Source: Diogma glabrata
Taxonomy: Eukaryota; Arthropoda; Insecta; Diptera; Cylindrotomidae
Assembly (NCBI GenBank): GCA_963693315.1
Contig: OY856186.1
Coordinates: forward strand, 135,518,943 to 135,582,942
Length of the DNA: 64,000 nucleotides
Reading direction: 5' to 3'
Positions 20,482-32,665 of the stretch are shown here, piece by piece (within the stretch, counting starts at the first letter, position 1; the number at the start of each line of letters is the position of its first letter). The translations under genes and the position numbers were made by a program. The notes under the pieces are model-generated. The model ran no database searches, was not told where the DNA came from, and worked only from the letters and a program-made list of their open reading frames with translations.

Positions 20482-20509
20482 GACCGGTTTCGACGCTTAT
20501 CGCATCATT
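20482..20509 (-). ncRNA. Degenerate hammerhead-like motif, PLE-B minus arm
   Basis: On the minus strand: AUGAUG, a small GAU-AAGC-GUC hairpin, GAAA, CCGGUC. This follows the type I minimal hammerhead order reported for PLEs, with a short palindromic ACCGGU stem III, but C3 is A and A9 is C, both of which should damage catalysis. Confidence 0.35.
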
Positions 20510-20631
20510 TTCAAAAAGTTGAATATGAAACACAGAATTTTAATAGAAAAAATTTTAAAACAAAGAAAAAATTGAAAAATAAAACTTTACCGAAAAACTA
20601 AACGCTACTTTGATTTTTGCTGTCATATGAT

Positions 20632-21405
20632 TTAATTTATAATTGAGTTATAAAAATTATGAATGTAGTTTGAATCTGTTTGTTTATTTAAGGAGTTAGG
20701 ACTTTTTTTAATGTGAAGCATTTCCAACATTTGTAATTTGTTAAAATTATTCTCCCTCTCTAAAATTCTAACATTGTCCATAGTTATAATATGTTTAGCT
20801 GATCTTAAATGCATAGACAAAGCGCTAACATCACTATCGTTATTTAATGAGGCATCTTTATTATGTTGATAAATCCGTTTGCTTAAAAGTTGAGTAGTAC
20901 GGCCAGTATAAGTTGCAGGACAATCACAAAAAGTTTGGTAAACAACATTACTTAAAAACTGTTTTTAAATTTTATCTTGTAAACTGGAAAAAAATTGATT
21001 TTGAAAATTTGAGCACGATAAACCAACAGTATTAATATCGTATTGTTTTAACAAGCAGCTAATTTTTTCAAATAAATTTTTGACATATGGAATCGAAACA
21101 AATTTCTTTTTTCTTTCTTCAGAATTATTTTCAAAAACTGGAACAAAAGTATTATCATGTGTTGTAGTTTCTTGAACAGCATTTTTAAAAATAGCATCTT
21201 TAATACCGCGTTTTATTAAAAACAAAGGGTAGCCATTTAAAAGAAGAATATCAGTTAACATTTTAAAATTTTTATGATGAAATTTCAAATCTGAAAGACG
21301 TATAACTTTTTCAGCTAAAAGAAACACAGTATTTTTCTTATGGTTCAAAGGAAGCCACGACGCAAAATTTAGATATCTGCCAGACCACGTTTGCTTATGA
21401 TACAA
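20632..21405 (-). pseudogene. PLE-B RT thumb/linker plus GIY-YIG endonuclease, minus copy
   Basis: From the inner end the frame begins TWSGRYLNFASWLPLNHKK, which matches the post-catalytic part of PLE reverse transcriptase, then a linker with VSIPYVKNLFEKI, a nonsense codon near 20962-20964 (CAA to TAA), then VVYQTFCDCPETYTGRTTQ, the GIY-YIG domain, and a C-terminal SLNKQTDSNYIHNFY. The fingers/palm with the catalytic Asp are missing. The intact protein would nick DNA and prime reverse transcription. Confidence 0.75.
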
Positions 21406-21448
21406 ATCAGTACTTAAAGAGCCATCACTATTATGGATAATAATAATA

Positions 21449-22030
21449 AAACGCGGTATTAAAGATGCTATTTTTAAAAATGCTGTTCAAGAAGCTACAA
21501 CACATGATAATACTTTTGTTCCAGTTTTTGAAAATAATTCTGAAGAAAGAAAAAAGAAATTTGTTTCGATTCCATATGTCAAAAATTTATTTGAAAAAAT
21601 TAGCTGCTTGTTAAAACAATACGATATTAATACTGTTGGTTTATCGTGCTCAAATTTTCAAAATCAATTTTTTTCCAGTCTACAAGATAAAATTCAAAAA
21701 CAGTTTTTAAGTAATGTTGTTTACCAAACTTTTTGTGATTGTCCTGAAACTTATACTGGCCGTACTACTCAACTTTTAAGCAAACGGATTTATCAACATA
21801 ATAAAGATGCCTCATTAAATAACGATAGTGATGTTAGCGCTTTGTCTATGCATTTAAGATCAGCTAAACATATTATAACTATGGACAATGTTAGAATTTT
21901 AGAGAGGGAGAATAATTTTAACAAATTACAAATGTTGGAAATGCTTCACATTAAAAAAAGTCCTAACTCCTTAAATAAACAAACAGATTCAAACTACATT
22001 CATAATTTTTATAACTCAATTATAAATTAA
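21449..22030 (+). pseudogene. PLE-B linker plus GIY-YIG endonuclease, plus copy
   Basis: The frame is open from the spacer junction to a stop after position 22027. It lacks the nonsense codon of its mirror copy, so the GIY-YIG domain (VVYQTFCDCPETYTGRT and QLLSKRIYQHNKD) and the C-terminal HLRSAKHIITMDNVRILERE are uninterrupted. The RT part is absent, so it is a 5'-truncated insert. Confidence 0.75.
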
Positions 22031-22153
22031 ATCATATGACAGCAAAAATCAAAGTAGCGTTTAGTTTTTCGGTAAAGTTTTATTTTTCAATTTTTTCTTT
22101 GTTTTAAAATTTTTTCTATTAAAATTCTGTGTTTCATATTCAACTTTTTGAAA

Positions 22154-22181
22154 ATGATGCGATAAGCGTCGAAACCGGTCA
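22154..22181 (+). ncRNA. Degenerate hammerhead-like motif, PLE-B plus arm
   Basis: Mirror copy of the motif at 20482-20509, with the same two core departures. Being identical in both arms, the departures predate the inverted duplication or belong to the family. Confidence 0.35.
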
Positions 22182-22265
22182 AAGTTTTTTACGTAAAATA
22201 TTTTTGTTAAAATATTTGTTAATTAAATAGGCTATACACCAAAAAACAATTTTTTTAATATAAAA

Positions 22266-22297
22266 ATAAAATATATATATATATATATATATATATA
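22266..22297. repeat. Short (TA)n
   Basis: A TA dinucleotide run directly outside the PLE pair, between it and the minisatellite. Confidence 0.85.
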
Positions 22298-22323
22298 AAC
22301 GATATGAGATATAACGAAAACGA

Positions 22324-23285
22324 CCGGCACTCTCACGGTCGCATTTGTTGAGGTAGATCAAAAAAATTTTCTGTACTTGTGTGTTCTATTAATATCTTGA
22401 ACAAGTTCGTGAATCAGCAAAATCCGACACGTGGTTAAGAAACTAGAGGCTTTTTTCTGAAAAAAATTGATTTTTTAAAACCGTTATAACGGCCGTTTGG
22501 ATACTAATATTTCAAAAAATTTAACAAATTTAGAATTTTTGAAATCTTTTTTATCAATTTGTTTTAAAAATAGACCTCTGCAGTTAGAGGTTCCTGAGTG
22601 AGCGGCTCCAACAAAAAAGTTTGCAAAAAAATTTTTTTTTGAAACAACCGGCACTCTCACGGTCGCATTTATAAGGCCAGATCAAAAAACCTTTTTTAAA
22701 AATGTGTGTTTTATTAATATCTTGGACAAGTTCGTAAATCAGCCCCATCCAACACATGGTTAAGAATCTAGAAGCTTTATACTAGAAAAAAACTCTGTTT
22801 TTTAGATCCGTTATAACGGCCATTTGGATTCTAATATTTTTAAAAACTTCATAAGTTTAGAATCTTTGAAACTTTTTTAATCAGTTTCTTTAAAAAAAAA
22901 GACCTCTGCAGTTGGAGGTTTCTGGGTGAGCGGCTCCAACAAAAAAGCTTGTAAAACAGAAAATGTGTTTAAATCAACCGGCGCTCTCACGGTTGCATTT
23001 GAGGAGCCAGATCAAAAAACCTTTCTTAAAAATGTGTGTTTTGTTAATATCTTGGACAAGTTCGTAAATCAGAAAAATCTGACACATGGTTAAGGAACTA
23101 TAGGCCTTATACTAAAAAAAAAAGTGGTTTTTTTAATCCGTTATAACGGCCGTTTGGATACTAATATTTTTAAAATCTTCATAAATTTAGAATCTGCGGA
23201 AACATTTTAATCCGTTTCTTATAAATATAAACCTCTGCAGTTAGAGGTTTTTGACTTGTTGGCTTCAACAAAAAAGTTTGCAACC
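22324..23285. repeat. Three ~325-bp tandem minisatellite units
   Basis: Units start at 22324, 22648 and 22978 with CCGGCACTCTCACGGTCGCA (CCGGCGCTCTCACGGTTGCA in the third). Each contains GTTATAACGGCC, GACCTCTGCAGTT and AGAGGTT landmarks. No coding content; divergence is visible between units. Confidence 0.85.
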
Positions 23286-24330
23286 ACCCACAACTACAAT
23301 TTCCAAAAACCTTATAACAGTCAATGTCAACCTTATAACAGTCAAAAAAAATAAAAGATTTGAATAGAAGAAATTAATTTTTTTTTCTTAGAAATAAACA
23401 ATTTTGATATTTTGCAGTAATTGCACGACCTATGATATAGAGTAGGTTTGTGTCATAAATTGTCACACACATGTTCTGTGGTAGATTTGATATTTGTTTG
23501 TTGCAAAATTGGATAGATATAATTTTGCTTGTAGGTAGCTAATTTTCTTTTTAAAATTTGTTTGATATCTGTTTGAAATTAGTTTGTTTTGTTTAAACTA
23601 ATCTGATACATCAGATTCTACTGGTACACAAAACTGTCTGATCTCGAAATCTACCTATTTCTAGCGGATATACGTGCCGCTTGGACTTTTTTTTATGTAA
23701 AATCGTAAAATTTAATTTATTTTCTATAAACAGCTGATCTCTTTTGTTAGACTTAACGACTGAATTGTTATTCTTATTAACTATATAGAATTTAGTTAGA
23801 CTTAGATTAAAACCTAGATTTAGTATCCTGATGAGTTAAACTGTACTGCAAAAGTACTTCAAAAGAAAGAAAAACTCTGTATCAAGATTATTTACAAAAA
23901 AATCGAATATTATGATGAAATACAATTCAAATATCTTTTCTTCAAAAAATAAATGGAATATTGCCTGAAGTTATGTACTGATGAGTGATGAGCTATATGT
24001 AATGCAACGAAATTTATGGGTAGATGGTGCAGATATAGGATTATTAAATGTTACCACGTAATTCAATATTAATCTTAACATAAAACTCCAGTTGATCGTA
24101 GTATATTGTTTGAACATCAATTAGCTATATCGTCGAATGTCGCATCATTTTTCGTTCACTATAACGCAAACGAAAAAAAAACGTCTTCCTTAAAATATGG
24201 CTTAAAATATGGAGACATCAAGTCGTCAAAAAATAGTCTAAAAAAAGGGCAACCAACATATTTGCAGAAATCATTTGGAGAAGAAAAAGTAGGAGAAATT
24301 AATAAAGCTGGGTCGGAGAAATTAATGAAT
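23286..24330. other. AT-rich non-coding stretch before the 3' LTR
   Basis: No recognisable gene. A purine-rich run, GGAGAAGAAAAAGTAGGAGA, at about 24277-24296 could be a polypurine tract for the LTR at 24331, but it is some 35 bp away. The open frame 24106-24387 shows no domain and enters the LTR. Confidence 0.4.
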
Positions 24331-24891
24331 CGGTCTATTCAAGTTTGGCTCTTAACACTTAACAGCAACACAAGTCCTTGGTTTTGACTGCAGTTAAAAA
24401 GATTAATTTATTATAACAAGGAAATTATTTAATTAATTAATTCATGGAAATATTTGGCTGGAAACATATACACTTCGATTTTTTGATGCCATAGAAATAC
24501 TCGTGGAAGACTTAGGAGTTTTTTCTTTTGAAGGACAACACAGATGCCGAATCAACATTGAATAACTTAAGTATTTTTTTATGTTGTATATTAGTTCATT
24601 TGATAAATTAAATTGGTTTTTTTCTGATTTGTTAAGTTAGTTTGGTCAGTAAATTAAATAAATGTATATTTTGAGTTTTGCAAAAGAAATGATGATTAAT
24701 GTTGATCAAAAAAAAAAAATTAATTGTGCATTTTAGTTTCGTTTTCTAATTTATTAAAAAAGTGTTTTTGTGTTTTGTGCTGTTGTTTGTGATTTTTTTA
24801 AAGGAATGAAAAGAAACTGCATCGTGATAAATTTTCTGATAAAGGCCCGTCCGACCCACAAATTAGCGCTGCGTTAAAAGGTACGTTATAT
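24331..24891 (+). mobile_element. Probable 3' LTR of gypsy family 2
   Basis: A direct repeat of 8616-9168 with few differences (including an 8-bp TTAACACT-type duplication near 24351). Both copies end at the same GTTATAT. Its place downstream of the integrase on the same strand is what a 3' LTR predicts. It could instead be a solo LTR. Confidence 0.6.
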
Positions 24892-26284
24892 CCCCTAGTT
24901 CATAATATAGATATAGAATAACTATAACCAGCACCATATAAATACAGCAGTTTTTATTAAACTAACAATGTTTATTAATACACACTTATATTAATAAAGT
25001 TTTACTTAATATTTAAAGTTTCAATTATTCATAAGTACATTCTCATTTTCTGTCAGAACAATACTCCACCATAACTCTATAAATAAAGAGATTTGATTTC
25101 AAGTTTGTTTAAAATTAATAATATTATTAAATAATTGCCTCTTAAGCTATTTAAACAAAATAAAGTAAACTGAATTATAATAAAAAAGAAACTGTATCTA
25201 GTCAATTAACACAATGATTTTAACTCAAGGAACAAATTTGATATAAACGTAATTCAAAATTTTGTTTTATTTATTTTATCACACCCAGTACAGATATTAA
25301 ATTTAAATTAAATTTTTTAAAAAATGTATTCTAAATATTTACGTGTTCAAATAAGTTGTTTATGTTTCATTTATAGTTAATATGTACAAATATACATTTT
25401 TATTTAACTTGATGGCAATCTTGTTATTTAAGTATGCAATATATATATAAGTTATTTATTATGTAATATCAAAAATAACCAAAAAAGGTTGTTGAGCAAC
25501 CTTTAAGCGGTTAACCAACCAACCAATTCGACGCGGCAGTCCCGAATTTGAATTCAAGTAGCTTTATCAAGTTTGATTTGTTAACTTAATCAACAACCTT
25601 AATTCGTGGGCGTTTTTATCCCGTAGTCTTACGATACGATACATTTCGATATCCATAAATCATCTTTGGTGTACCCTAATACTTAGGTTTTCTTTTATCT
25701 TTTTATATTTATATCAATGAACTTTCGAAAATCACCTCCAATTGATAATTTTGATATTTCTATTTGGTGTGCCAAACATGTCTAGCTAGCTCGTAAAAAA
25801 TGCATACTTCTACTGTCTTAACAATAAACGTATGGAACAGAAATGACTCTGGTAAAATGTGAACGAGCACTTGAAACAAGTCTCCAAATTATTTTAATTA
25901 TTCTGTGTGACGAATAATTGCAAAAATATTTCGATAGTCGGGCTATAGCTGTTTTTGTGGAGCGCAATGTGGAGCAGAACGGTGTAGAGCAGTATAGAGT
26001 AGAGTAGTTAGCGGCTGGAGGCTTGCATGCCGACGCTGTAGTTAAGTTGACTATGTATATTCATTGCTGCTCCTGCTGTAACTTTAATACAATTTAAAAA
26101 CCAGTTGAACGTTGATCTTCGTAACAAATGAAATAGCTTTCTTTTATTTTCCCGTTCCTTTTAATCAGATCATACAATAAGCCACCAATGTAAATCCATT
26201 CACTATTTTTATGCGTTTTGGTATTATTAAAACAATTACTTTGAGTTATTTTGAAATAACAAAATTTTAATTGTAATTTTTATA
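24892..26284. other. AT-rich intergenic stretch
   Basis: I see no gene, TIR or convincing LTR. At 25480-25530 GGTTGTTGAGCAACC is a small palindrome. A GC-richer patch at 25940-26130 ends TCGTAACA and could be the edge of an old LTR, without a partner copy here. Confidence 0.4.
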
Positions 26285-26601
26285 ACTCCTTATATAATAT
26301 TTGACAGAGAGCGTCTTGTTTTAGAAACTGCATAGAATATTTATATTTTACACTACCAAAAACGTTGTGGTTTTTAAACAATTCTTATTATTGTTATCCA
26401 AAGAAAATAATAATATATAGATATAAAAATATATTTAGGAAACTTTTTTTTATTAAAATAAAGAAAAACGTGTGTGATATATCTATCTAAGAAGTGTCAA
26501 CTCGTTGGCTAGGCGTTTTCAAGAATATCTATAAAAATTTATTAAAGCTAGTCGCAACCAACACTTTATTATATTTTTAAAGCTAGTTCGCCACAAACAC
26601 T
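26285..26601 (-). mobile_element. 3' LTR of the minus-strand gypsy (family 3)
   Basis: On the minus strand it runs AGTGTTTGTGGCGAACT...ATAAGGAGT. AGT...ACT-like LTR ends are typical of errantivirus-type gypsy elements. The first 140 bp of the plus-strand orientation (ACTCCTTATATAATATTTGACAG onward) are repeated at 33942-34086, the other LTR. A polypurine tract abuts it. Confidence 0.78.
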
Positions 26602-26611
26602 CCCCCCTAGT
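26602..26611 (-). promoter_or_regulatory. Polypurine tract, family 3
   Basis: On the minus strand CTAGGGGGG (plus CCCCCCTAG) ends directly at the LTR start. This is the plus-strand DNA primer site of LTR retroelements and fixes the LTR edge. Confidence 0.6.
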
Positions 26612-26638
26612 ATCATCGAAGATGAAACGATATAGAGA

Positions 26639-28213
26639 TTATTGTGCTACAGCACGAAGGAAACGAGTAGGGGTACGAGTGGTTCTGCCTGCTCGCGTAA
26701 CGGTAGATGCAGGGTGGAATATCTGTTGTTGAGGTATGGGGTCAAATCTAACCCTTTTAGTTGATACAACTGTTTTAGTGTCGCGTTTTTTCGATTCTGC
26801 GGAGGTAGAAGGAGAAGACTGGAATGTGTCCGAAGGAGTAGAAAGGACTATATCTGTTGAAGACGAAGTTTCGTCTACGCGACTGAGATCAGTTCTCAAA
26901 GTAGGTGAGTTTTGAGTTACATCATCTTCAGATTGTTCCCTAAAGCAAGGTTTTAATCTATCGATTGAAACTCGCATGTGTTGACGTTTACGGTCAATAA
27001 CGAAATTTTTATCATCGCGGCTGATGATTTTGAAGGACCTTCGTATGGCGGTTGTAGTGCTTTACGTACTAAGTCCGTACGTAAGAAGACATGCGAACAA
27101 GACTGGAGATTTTTGGAGATGAAAACTTTAGGAGAAGTGTGTCTTGACGCAATGGTAGGACGAAGGTGATCAAAATGTTGTTTCAATTGTGAAACAAAAT
27201 CAGATTGGGGAGTGGAGTTAGAATTTTGGCTAAAAAATTCTCCAAGAAGACGTATATTAGTACCGTAAACGAGCTCAGCCGATGAAGATTGGAAGTCTTC
27301 ACGGAAAGTGGTTCGTAAACCAAGTAGTATTGACGGTAAAATTCTTGTCCAGTCCGTTTTCTCGTAGGTCGCTCGATTAGTCCGTTACATTTCGGATTGT
27401 AACTTGTAGTGCGGTTACGTTCGAAACCGACAAGTTTTGACAACTCGTTGAAGAGATTGGTTTCAAATTGGGAGCCCTGATCAGTGACAATTACTGAAGG
27501 TACTCCGAAGCGAGAAATCCAATTGGAGTAGAGAGCTGATGCTACTGTTTCAGCTGCGATATCCGAGATAGGAATGGCTTCAGGCCAGCGAGTATATCTG
27601 TCAACAATTGTGACACAATAGCTTTTGTCCTCAGCAGGAAGTGGACCAATAATGTCCATATGAATCTCGGAAAATCCTTCTCAGAGATTTGAGGATAATT
27701 ACCTAATGGAGATTGAGTGTGGCGAGAAACTTTTGCCTCTTGGCAAGCCAGGTAGTTCTGTGCCATTTGTCGTACATCCTTTTTAATTGATGGCCAAATG
27801 ACTTTTTCAGCAAGTAGTTTGCCAGAACTGTGGACTCCTGGGTGAGATAAACTGTGGAGACTATCGAAAACAGATTGACGAAATTGCTTTGGAATAAAGG
27901 GGCGTGAATTACCAGTAGAGGTATCGCATAAAATAGTTTTGGCACTAGAATTGCCAAACGATACTGGAAAGGATCGGAATTGAAGTGTGGGACTAGTGTC
28001 CACTAATTCCTTTAGTTCGTTATCGTTGAACTGAGCGTCAGCAATTTCGTCGTAGTTAATGTTTTCTGGAATTGATATTTGCTCGACACGAGAAAGTGAG
28101 TCGGCGACTACATCATCGATTCCAGAAATATGGCGAATATCAGTCGTGAATTGACTGATAAAATCTAAATGGCAGAATTGGCGAGAACTAGCTTTTGCAG
28201 GGTTCTGCGACAA
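26639..28213 (-). pseudogene. Gypsy family 3 integrase
   Basis: From right to left: an HHCC-like region (HSLSHPGVHSSGKL, then YLACQEAKVSRHTQ, where the first Cys appears replaced by Tyr), the catalytic core with [11 protein letters not shown] (first Asp), [12 protein letters not shown] (second Asp) and CNGLIERP (Glu), then a C-terminal region ending in FLRAVAQ and a stop. Integrase joins element cDNA to host DNA. The core needs at least three frames (breaks near 27655, 27360 and 27185, plus one near 26975), so no functional protein is made. Confidence 0.85.
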
Positions 28214-29544
28214 GGCGTAGACGAGTGGCTTGTGATCGGTAAAGTGAGATTCTAACTCAAGGAGATACCGAAAATGTTTGATTGCAGATTAAGCTGCAAG
28301 GAGTTCACGATCATAAGCGCTTTATTTCTGTTGCGTTTCATTGAGTCGCACAGAGAAGAAACTAAGAGGTGTCCAACAATCGTCAATTTTTTGTTGAACA
28401 ACGGCGCCAAGTGCCTTGTCGGAAGCGTCGACTATTACGGCAAGTTGGTTGAGAAAGAGTTGTAGCCTCACTAAGTTGCTGCTTGCATAAGTCGAAGGCT
28501 TGAATGGCGTCTTCAGACCATTGAATGACACGTTTGTCATTCTTTTTGGAACCTTTAAGGAAATCGTTAAGAATGGCTTGATTGCCACCAGCGTGAGGAA
28601 TGAATCGGCGGTAGAAATTTATCATTCCAAGAAAACGGCGGAGTTGCATAATAGTTTCAGGTCGTTCGTAACGCGTAATAGCATCGACACGTTCAGCAGC
28701 TGGTTTGATTCCTGTTGAATCAATAAAATGTCCAAGAAAGTCAACGTTGGTTTTAGCAAAGTTGCATTTATCAACGTTGATAATGAGACCAGCGTCGGAA
28801 AGACGCTCGAAAACAGTCCTTAGATGAGGAGGTGTTCCTCAAAGGTTTCAGAAGCAATTAGGAGGTCATCTATGTAGATGAAAACAAATTTAGGTCTCGG
28901 AGAAGGGAGTGCATAAACCGCTGGAAGGATTGCGCAGCGTTTCGCAATCCGAAAGTCATTCGAACGAATTCGAAGAGTCCGAACGGAATTGAAATTGCAG
29001 TTTTAGCAATATCACGCTCATCAATAGGAATTTAATGATATGCGCGGACGAGATCGATAGTGGATAAAATTTTGCATCCATGAAGTTGTTGCGAAAAATC
29101 CTGAATGTGTGGAATAGGATATTTATCAGGAGTAGAGACATTATTCAGAGCACGGTAGTCACGGCAAGGTCTCCACTCGCCGTTTTTCTTTTTAACGAGA
29201 TGGAGAGGAGAAGCCCAAGGACAGCTAGAAGGTCGACAAAATCCTTGGGATAACATGACGTCAAATCCTGTCTTTGCGATGGCCAGTTTGTCAGGAGCAA
29301 GTCGACGATACCTACATGAAATGGGAGCACCATGTGTCTCAATAACGTGAGTTACGTTATGTTTCACTGGTTTGGCAAAATCATTTTTGGACGTTAAGTC
29401 CTTGAAATTTTTGAGAATATCGATAATTTCGATATTAACAGAATCGTTGATCAGTGTAAGAGAAGGTGCAGGAGAAGTGGAGATTTTAGCCAAAGTGAAT
29501 AAGAAGGTTAGTGGATCGACAAGACGTCGATTTTTGATGTCCAC
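28214..29544 (-). pseudogene. Gypsy family 3 reverse transcriptase and RNase H
   Basis: The RT begins near 29400 with HVIETHGAPISCRYRRL and WASPLHLVKKKNGEWRPCRDY, then LSTIDLVRAYH followed by a stop in place of Gln near 29035. Another frame carries FVFIYIDDLLIAS (YIDD catalytic motif, about 28870). QLRRFLGMINFYRRFIP is the RT-RNase H linker, and VIVDASDKALGAVVQQ with RLNETQQK is the RNase H start. The enzyme copies element RNA to DNA. At least one stop and three frameshifts break it. Confidence 0.85.
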
Positions 29545-29613
29545 TAAAAGGCCATATTTATTTAGAAAATCAGCTCCGAGAATAGGTATGGTAACATCGG
29601 CGACAACAAAGAT

Positions 29614-29975
29614 CTAACAGAACGCTCGTCTGAGACCAATGTTTAGATTAAGAGATCGTGTACCATACGTGCTAACTTTAGTTGCGTTAGCGGCGAAAAG
29701 GAAGAAGTCTGATTTCTTGGAGAGTTTTTCCTCCACAGTTGCGGGCATAACTGATACTTCGGCACTTGTATCAATTAGGAAGTTCTTACGCGAAAAACTG
29801 TCGAGGACTAGAAGACGGAGTTGAGAGTGACTGTCATCACACGCCGTCACATGTGAAGAGTCCATTCGTTTTTCTGAAGAAGAAATAGAGGCAGAGGAAT
29901 CGGAGTGCTTGGAGAACTGTTTGCACTCTGGATCGCATTTGTTTGCATTTCCCTGGAAGGTATGGTGGTAGTAGC
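29614..29975 (-). pseudogene. Gypsy family 3 gag end and protease
   Basis: Beyond the nested hAT the frame continues as YYHHTFQGNANKCDPEC, a zinc-knuckle-like gag end, then RLLVLDSFSRKNFLIDTSAEVSVMP. The retropepsin active site normally reads D-T/S-G; here it is DTS, so the catalytic Gly is changed. A second block, STYGTRSLNLNIGLRR, follows. The following frame break is near 29614. Confidence 0.75.
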
Positions 29976-30762
29976 CAGACGCGCACACAAGGGGGGGGGT
30001 AATCTTTCGGTATTGTTTTTTAAATTTAGACATTATTTAGTGTTGACCATAAGAAATTATAGATTAACATCTCTGAATATCGTAAGATACGATGCTAACC
30101 AGGGATCTAAGGTTACTCACTATTGATCAGTTCTCTTTGAGGATTTTACGAGATTTTATGAGGAACGCTATTTTTAAAGTTTTGTGGATTACAATTATCA
30201 AGGAAGACCAACGTCAGTAAGGCATTCCAGATATGCTAAATTCTGTTAAAAAAATATCTTTGAAAAGCATCATCTTGTCACTCGAACCTTAAAAAGATGG
30301 GCTGCTATTGATACTCTGTTCAGGTAAAATTGATTTGATCTAGGCAGACACTCGCGTTTATCCATAGTCTATTTGTGTACCTTCAAATCAGCAACATACA
30401 ACGAATCAAGCTCATTAGTAAGATAAGAATTGCTCAGCAGCAATGAAAGTCTCACCAAGGTTTTCAACCGACTGTTCCAGATATGTGTGACAAAGAAGGT
30501 AAATTTCCCGTCGCTCTTCCTTTACAAAAATCGCATTGTCTTTCATTAAGTAACGACTTAAGAAGCTCATAATATTAAATTAATGAACATTTGTTGAATT
30601 CATGTTAGCAACTTTTTTGAAATTGGCTGTATCTGGCCATTTTTTAAAGAGCATTTATTTTAAATTTTATTGCTTCTTCACATTTACCCGAATCCTAAAG
30701 ATCAGCCTTCAGAACCATATATCGGAATAAACCTGCGCGTGGGTATGCGCAGGTTTAGTGTA

Positions 30763-30981
30763 TTATTTCTGAAAAATTAGAAGCAGAAATGTTTGAATTA
30801 AACATATATCTCTAAGCCCCTGCCAATCTGCAACCCAAATAAGACTAGGATTAGATTGAAACTGTTTGGGAACTTGTAAATTTAGATGAGTGGAAATCAA
30901 AATATGGTCTGAACCACCTAAAGGTTCTGATACTTTAAATTGTACAAACGAAAGATCATTTATCAAAAACAAATAAAGCAA
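30763..30981 (-). pseudogene. LINE endonuclease C-terminal fragment
   Basis: FKVSEPLGGSDHILISTHLN resembles the last conserved block (SDH) of APE-type endonucleases in non-LTR retrotransposons. It is on the opposite strand to the RT fragment at 31313, so the two are not one colinear element as they stand. Confidence 0.5.
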
Positions 30982-31312
30982 TTTACGAATTTAACCATGA
31001 CTGTCAGGAGCTCTGGTAGGTTGTTTGGCCGTTATATCCGAGTGAAAATAAATAAAAAAATAAAATAATAATATAGTAATAATATAGTATAAATTTTGTT
31101 TGACTAAAATGTTTTAGTATCAATAAATTCGGTTCCTTCTTGATAATGAAACCCCAACAAAAATATTTGTTTTCCAGCCAAATTGGCCCTTAGAAACAAA
31201 CAAATATTATTTAATATTTGGTTCCATAACAAAAATCCCTTAACGATTTAAGTCCTAATATCTATACCAATATTATATTAAACCAGATACTCGAAAACGA
31301 AAAAAACAGAAA

Positions 31313-31735
31313 TTGACAGAGCGAAAGCGCGAAAGCGCGAGAAAAATCACATTGTTTGCGGAACGCTTTGCTGTGATCTCGACTGTTTTAGAAACTCCTA
31401 AAGAAAAACCAAAAATCCAGTCTTTAGGCGTTAGTATGAAAGATTTTTATTTCAAACCCAAAATTGTCAAACAAATCTTAACGGGGTTAACTACCAGCAA
31501 AGTCTCCGGTCTGAACATCATTCCTCCTATTCTAACAACATTTTCAAAGGAACTTGCACCTTCTCTTACTAAAATTTTCTACAAACCCTATAGATCTGAT
31601 ATTTCTCTTTCGTGCTAGAAGTTAGTCAATTCATTCCCAAAACGAAACAAAATGTGATATTTCAAATTAAAGACCGCAATACAATTGCTCCCAGTTCTAT
31701 CTAAAATATATGAGCATTATATTAATACACACCAG
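31313..31735 (+). pseudogene. LINE reverse transcriptase N-terminal fragment
   Basis: VKQILTGLTTSKVSGLNIIP and ILTTFSKELAPSLTKIF match the RT-0/1 region of Jockey/CR1-like LINEs (pattern K-x-G-x-D-x-I-P). The frame then breaks at 31617 and traces of LPVLSKIYE follow. The catalytic palm is absent. Confidence 0.6.
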
Positions 31736-32559
31736 TAATGCCAGATCGGGTGATTTTTTTCCGTTTATGGGATATTTCATTTAAAACAGGAAAGCGGACA
31801 AAAACTTGGCAAGCGGGCTTTTTCACAATTAATTGTAGAAGCTTTTTAATATAAATAACATCTATTTCGGAGTTAATTTTAAACTTATTCAAAATGATCG
31901 CAACAACTATTTTTTTACTATCCTTCCAGAAAGATGTTGATTACTCAATAATTTTGTTTAAATGAATCTGCCATTCATCGCCTTTATAGTATACAGTAAA
32001 ATCGATGAAATTTCAGCATTCTGATGTTGATGTTCTGATATTTCTTACGAAAATAAAAACAAAAATTTTGAAAATCCCACAAGCAATAACATATTTCTGA
32101 GTTTCAGGAATATTTTCACACTACGAGACGAAAAATAAAATCACCTACAATAAGGAACTTCAAGATCCTTTCTATGCATCGATGCATTTTGAACATATTA
32201 AAAAATATTTTTATAGTGGTGGATTTTGAAGTTTTTTCCATATAAACAATTGGATTTATATATATGTATATTTTTTTTAATTGTAAGCTTGATGGGAAGT
32301 TTTTCCTTAAAGAAACGGTAAAATCGGTAAGTTTAGATACGGCAACGGGAAATTTATTTTTTAGAGTCTAGCATCACTGATGCACACATATAAACATTTT
32401 TGGAAGACAAATCTGACAGCCAATACGTTTTTTGAAACAAAAGATCAACAACCGATCGAAACACACCGATTTACATCGTACAATTGAAATGCTTAGTCCG
32501 AATCAACAGTCCCGGGGATGTACAATCCACACAGGTTTAAAAATCGTTCATCAACACCT

Positions 32560-32665
32560 CAACAGGCATGTTGTTGTGGGACCTACGTCTTAAAAGGTAT
32601 ATATGTGTGTTGTTGTAATTCCTACACAGCGCTTTTTATTAAAAACAAAATTTGTTGGACCCCCC
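32560..32665 (+). mobile_element. LINE 3' tail
   Basis: ATGTTGTTGTGGGACCTACG, CTTAAAAGGTATATATGTGTGTTG, CACAGCGCTTTTTATTAAAA: a copy of the tail family at 600-685 and 41083, close to the right end of the hAT-type element. Confidence 0.6.

Larger units (their letters stand above)
20407..22256. mobile_element. Inverted pair of Penelope-like elements (family B)
   Basis: Arms 20407-21215 and 21448-22256 (about 809 bp) are near-identical inverted copies around a 232-bp unique spacer that belongs to the longer minus-strand copy. Each arm encodes the end of a PLE protein followed by a terminal AT-rich region carrying CGAAACCGGTC. PLEs are known for inverted and tandem terminal arrangements. Both copies are 5'-truncated, so neither encodes a full RT. 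Confidence 0.78.

Noticed and set aside
23827..23880. CCTGATGAGTTAAAC followed by GCAAAAGTAC as another hammerhead.
   Set aside because: CUGAUGA is present, but there is no GAAA after a closed stem II and no pairing flanks for stems I and III.
24106..24387. Open frame of 93 residues as a small gene.
   Set aside because: It shows no domain, runs into the repeated LTR segment and has no conserved copy elsewhere in the window.
28274..28718. Plus-strand frames inside the family 3 pol region.
   Set aside because: They are antisense to the RNase H and RT-linker motifs on the minus strand.
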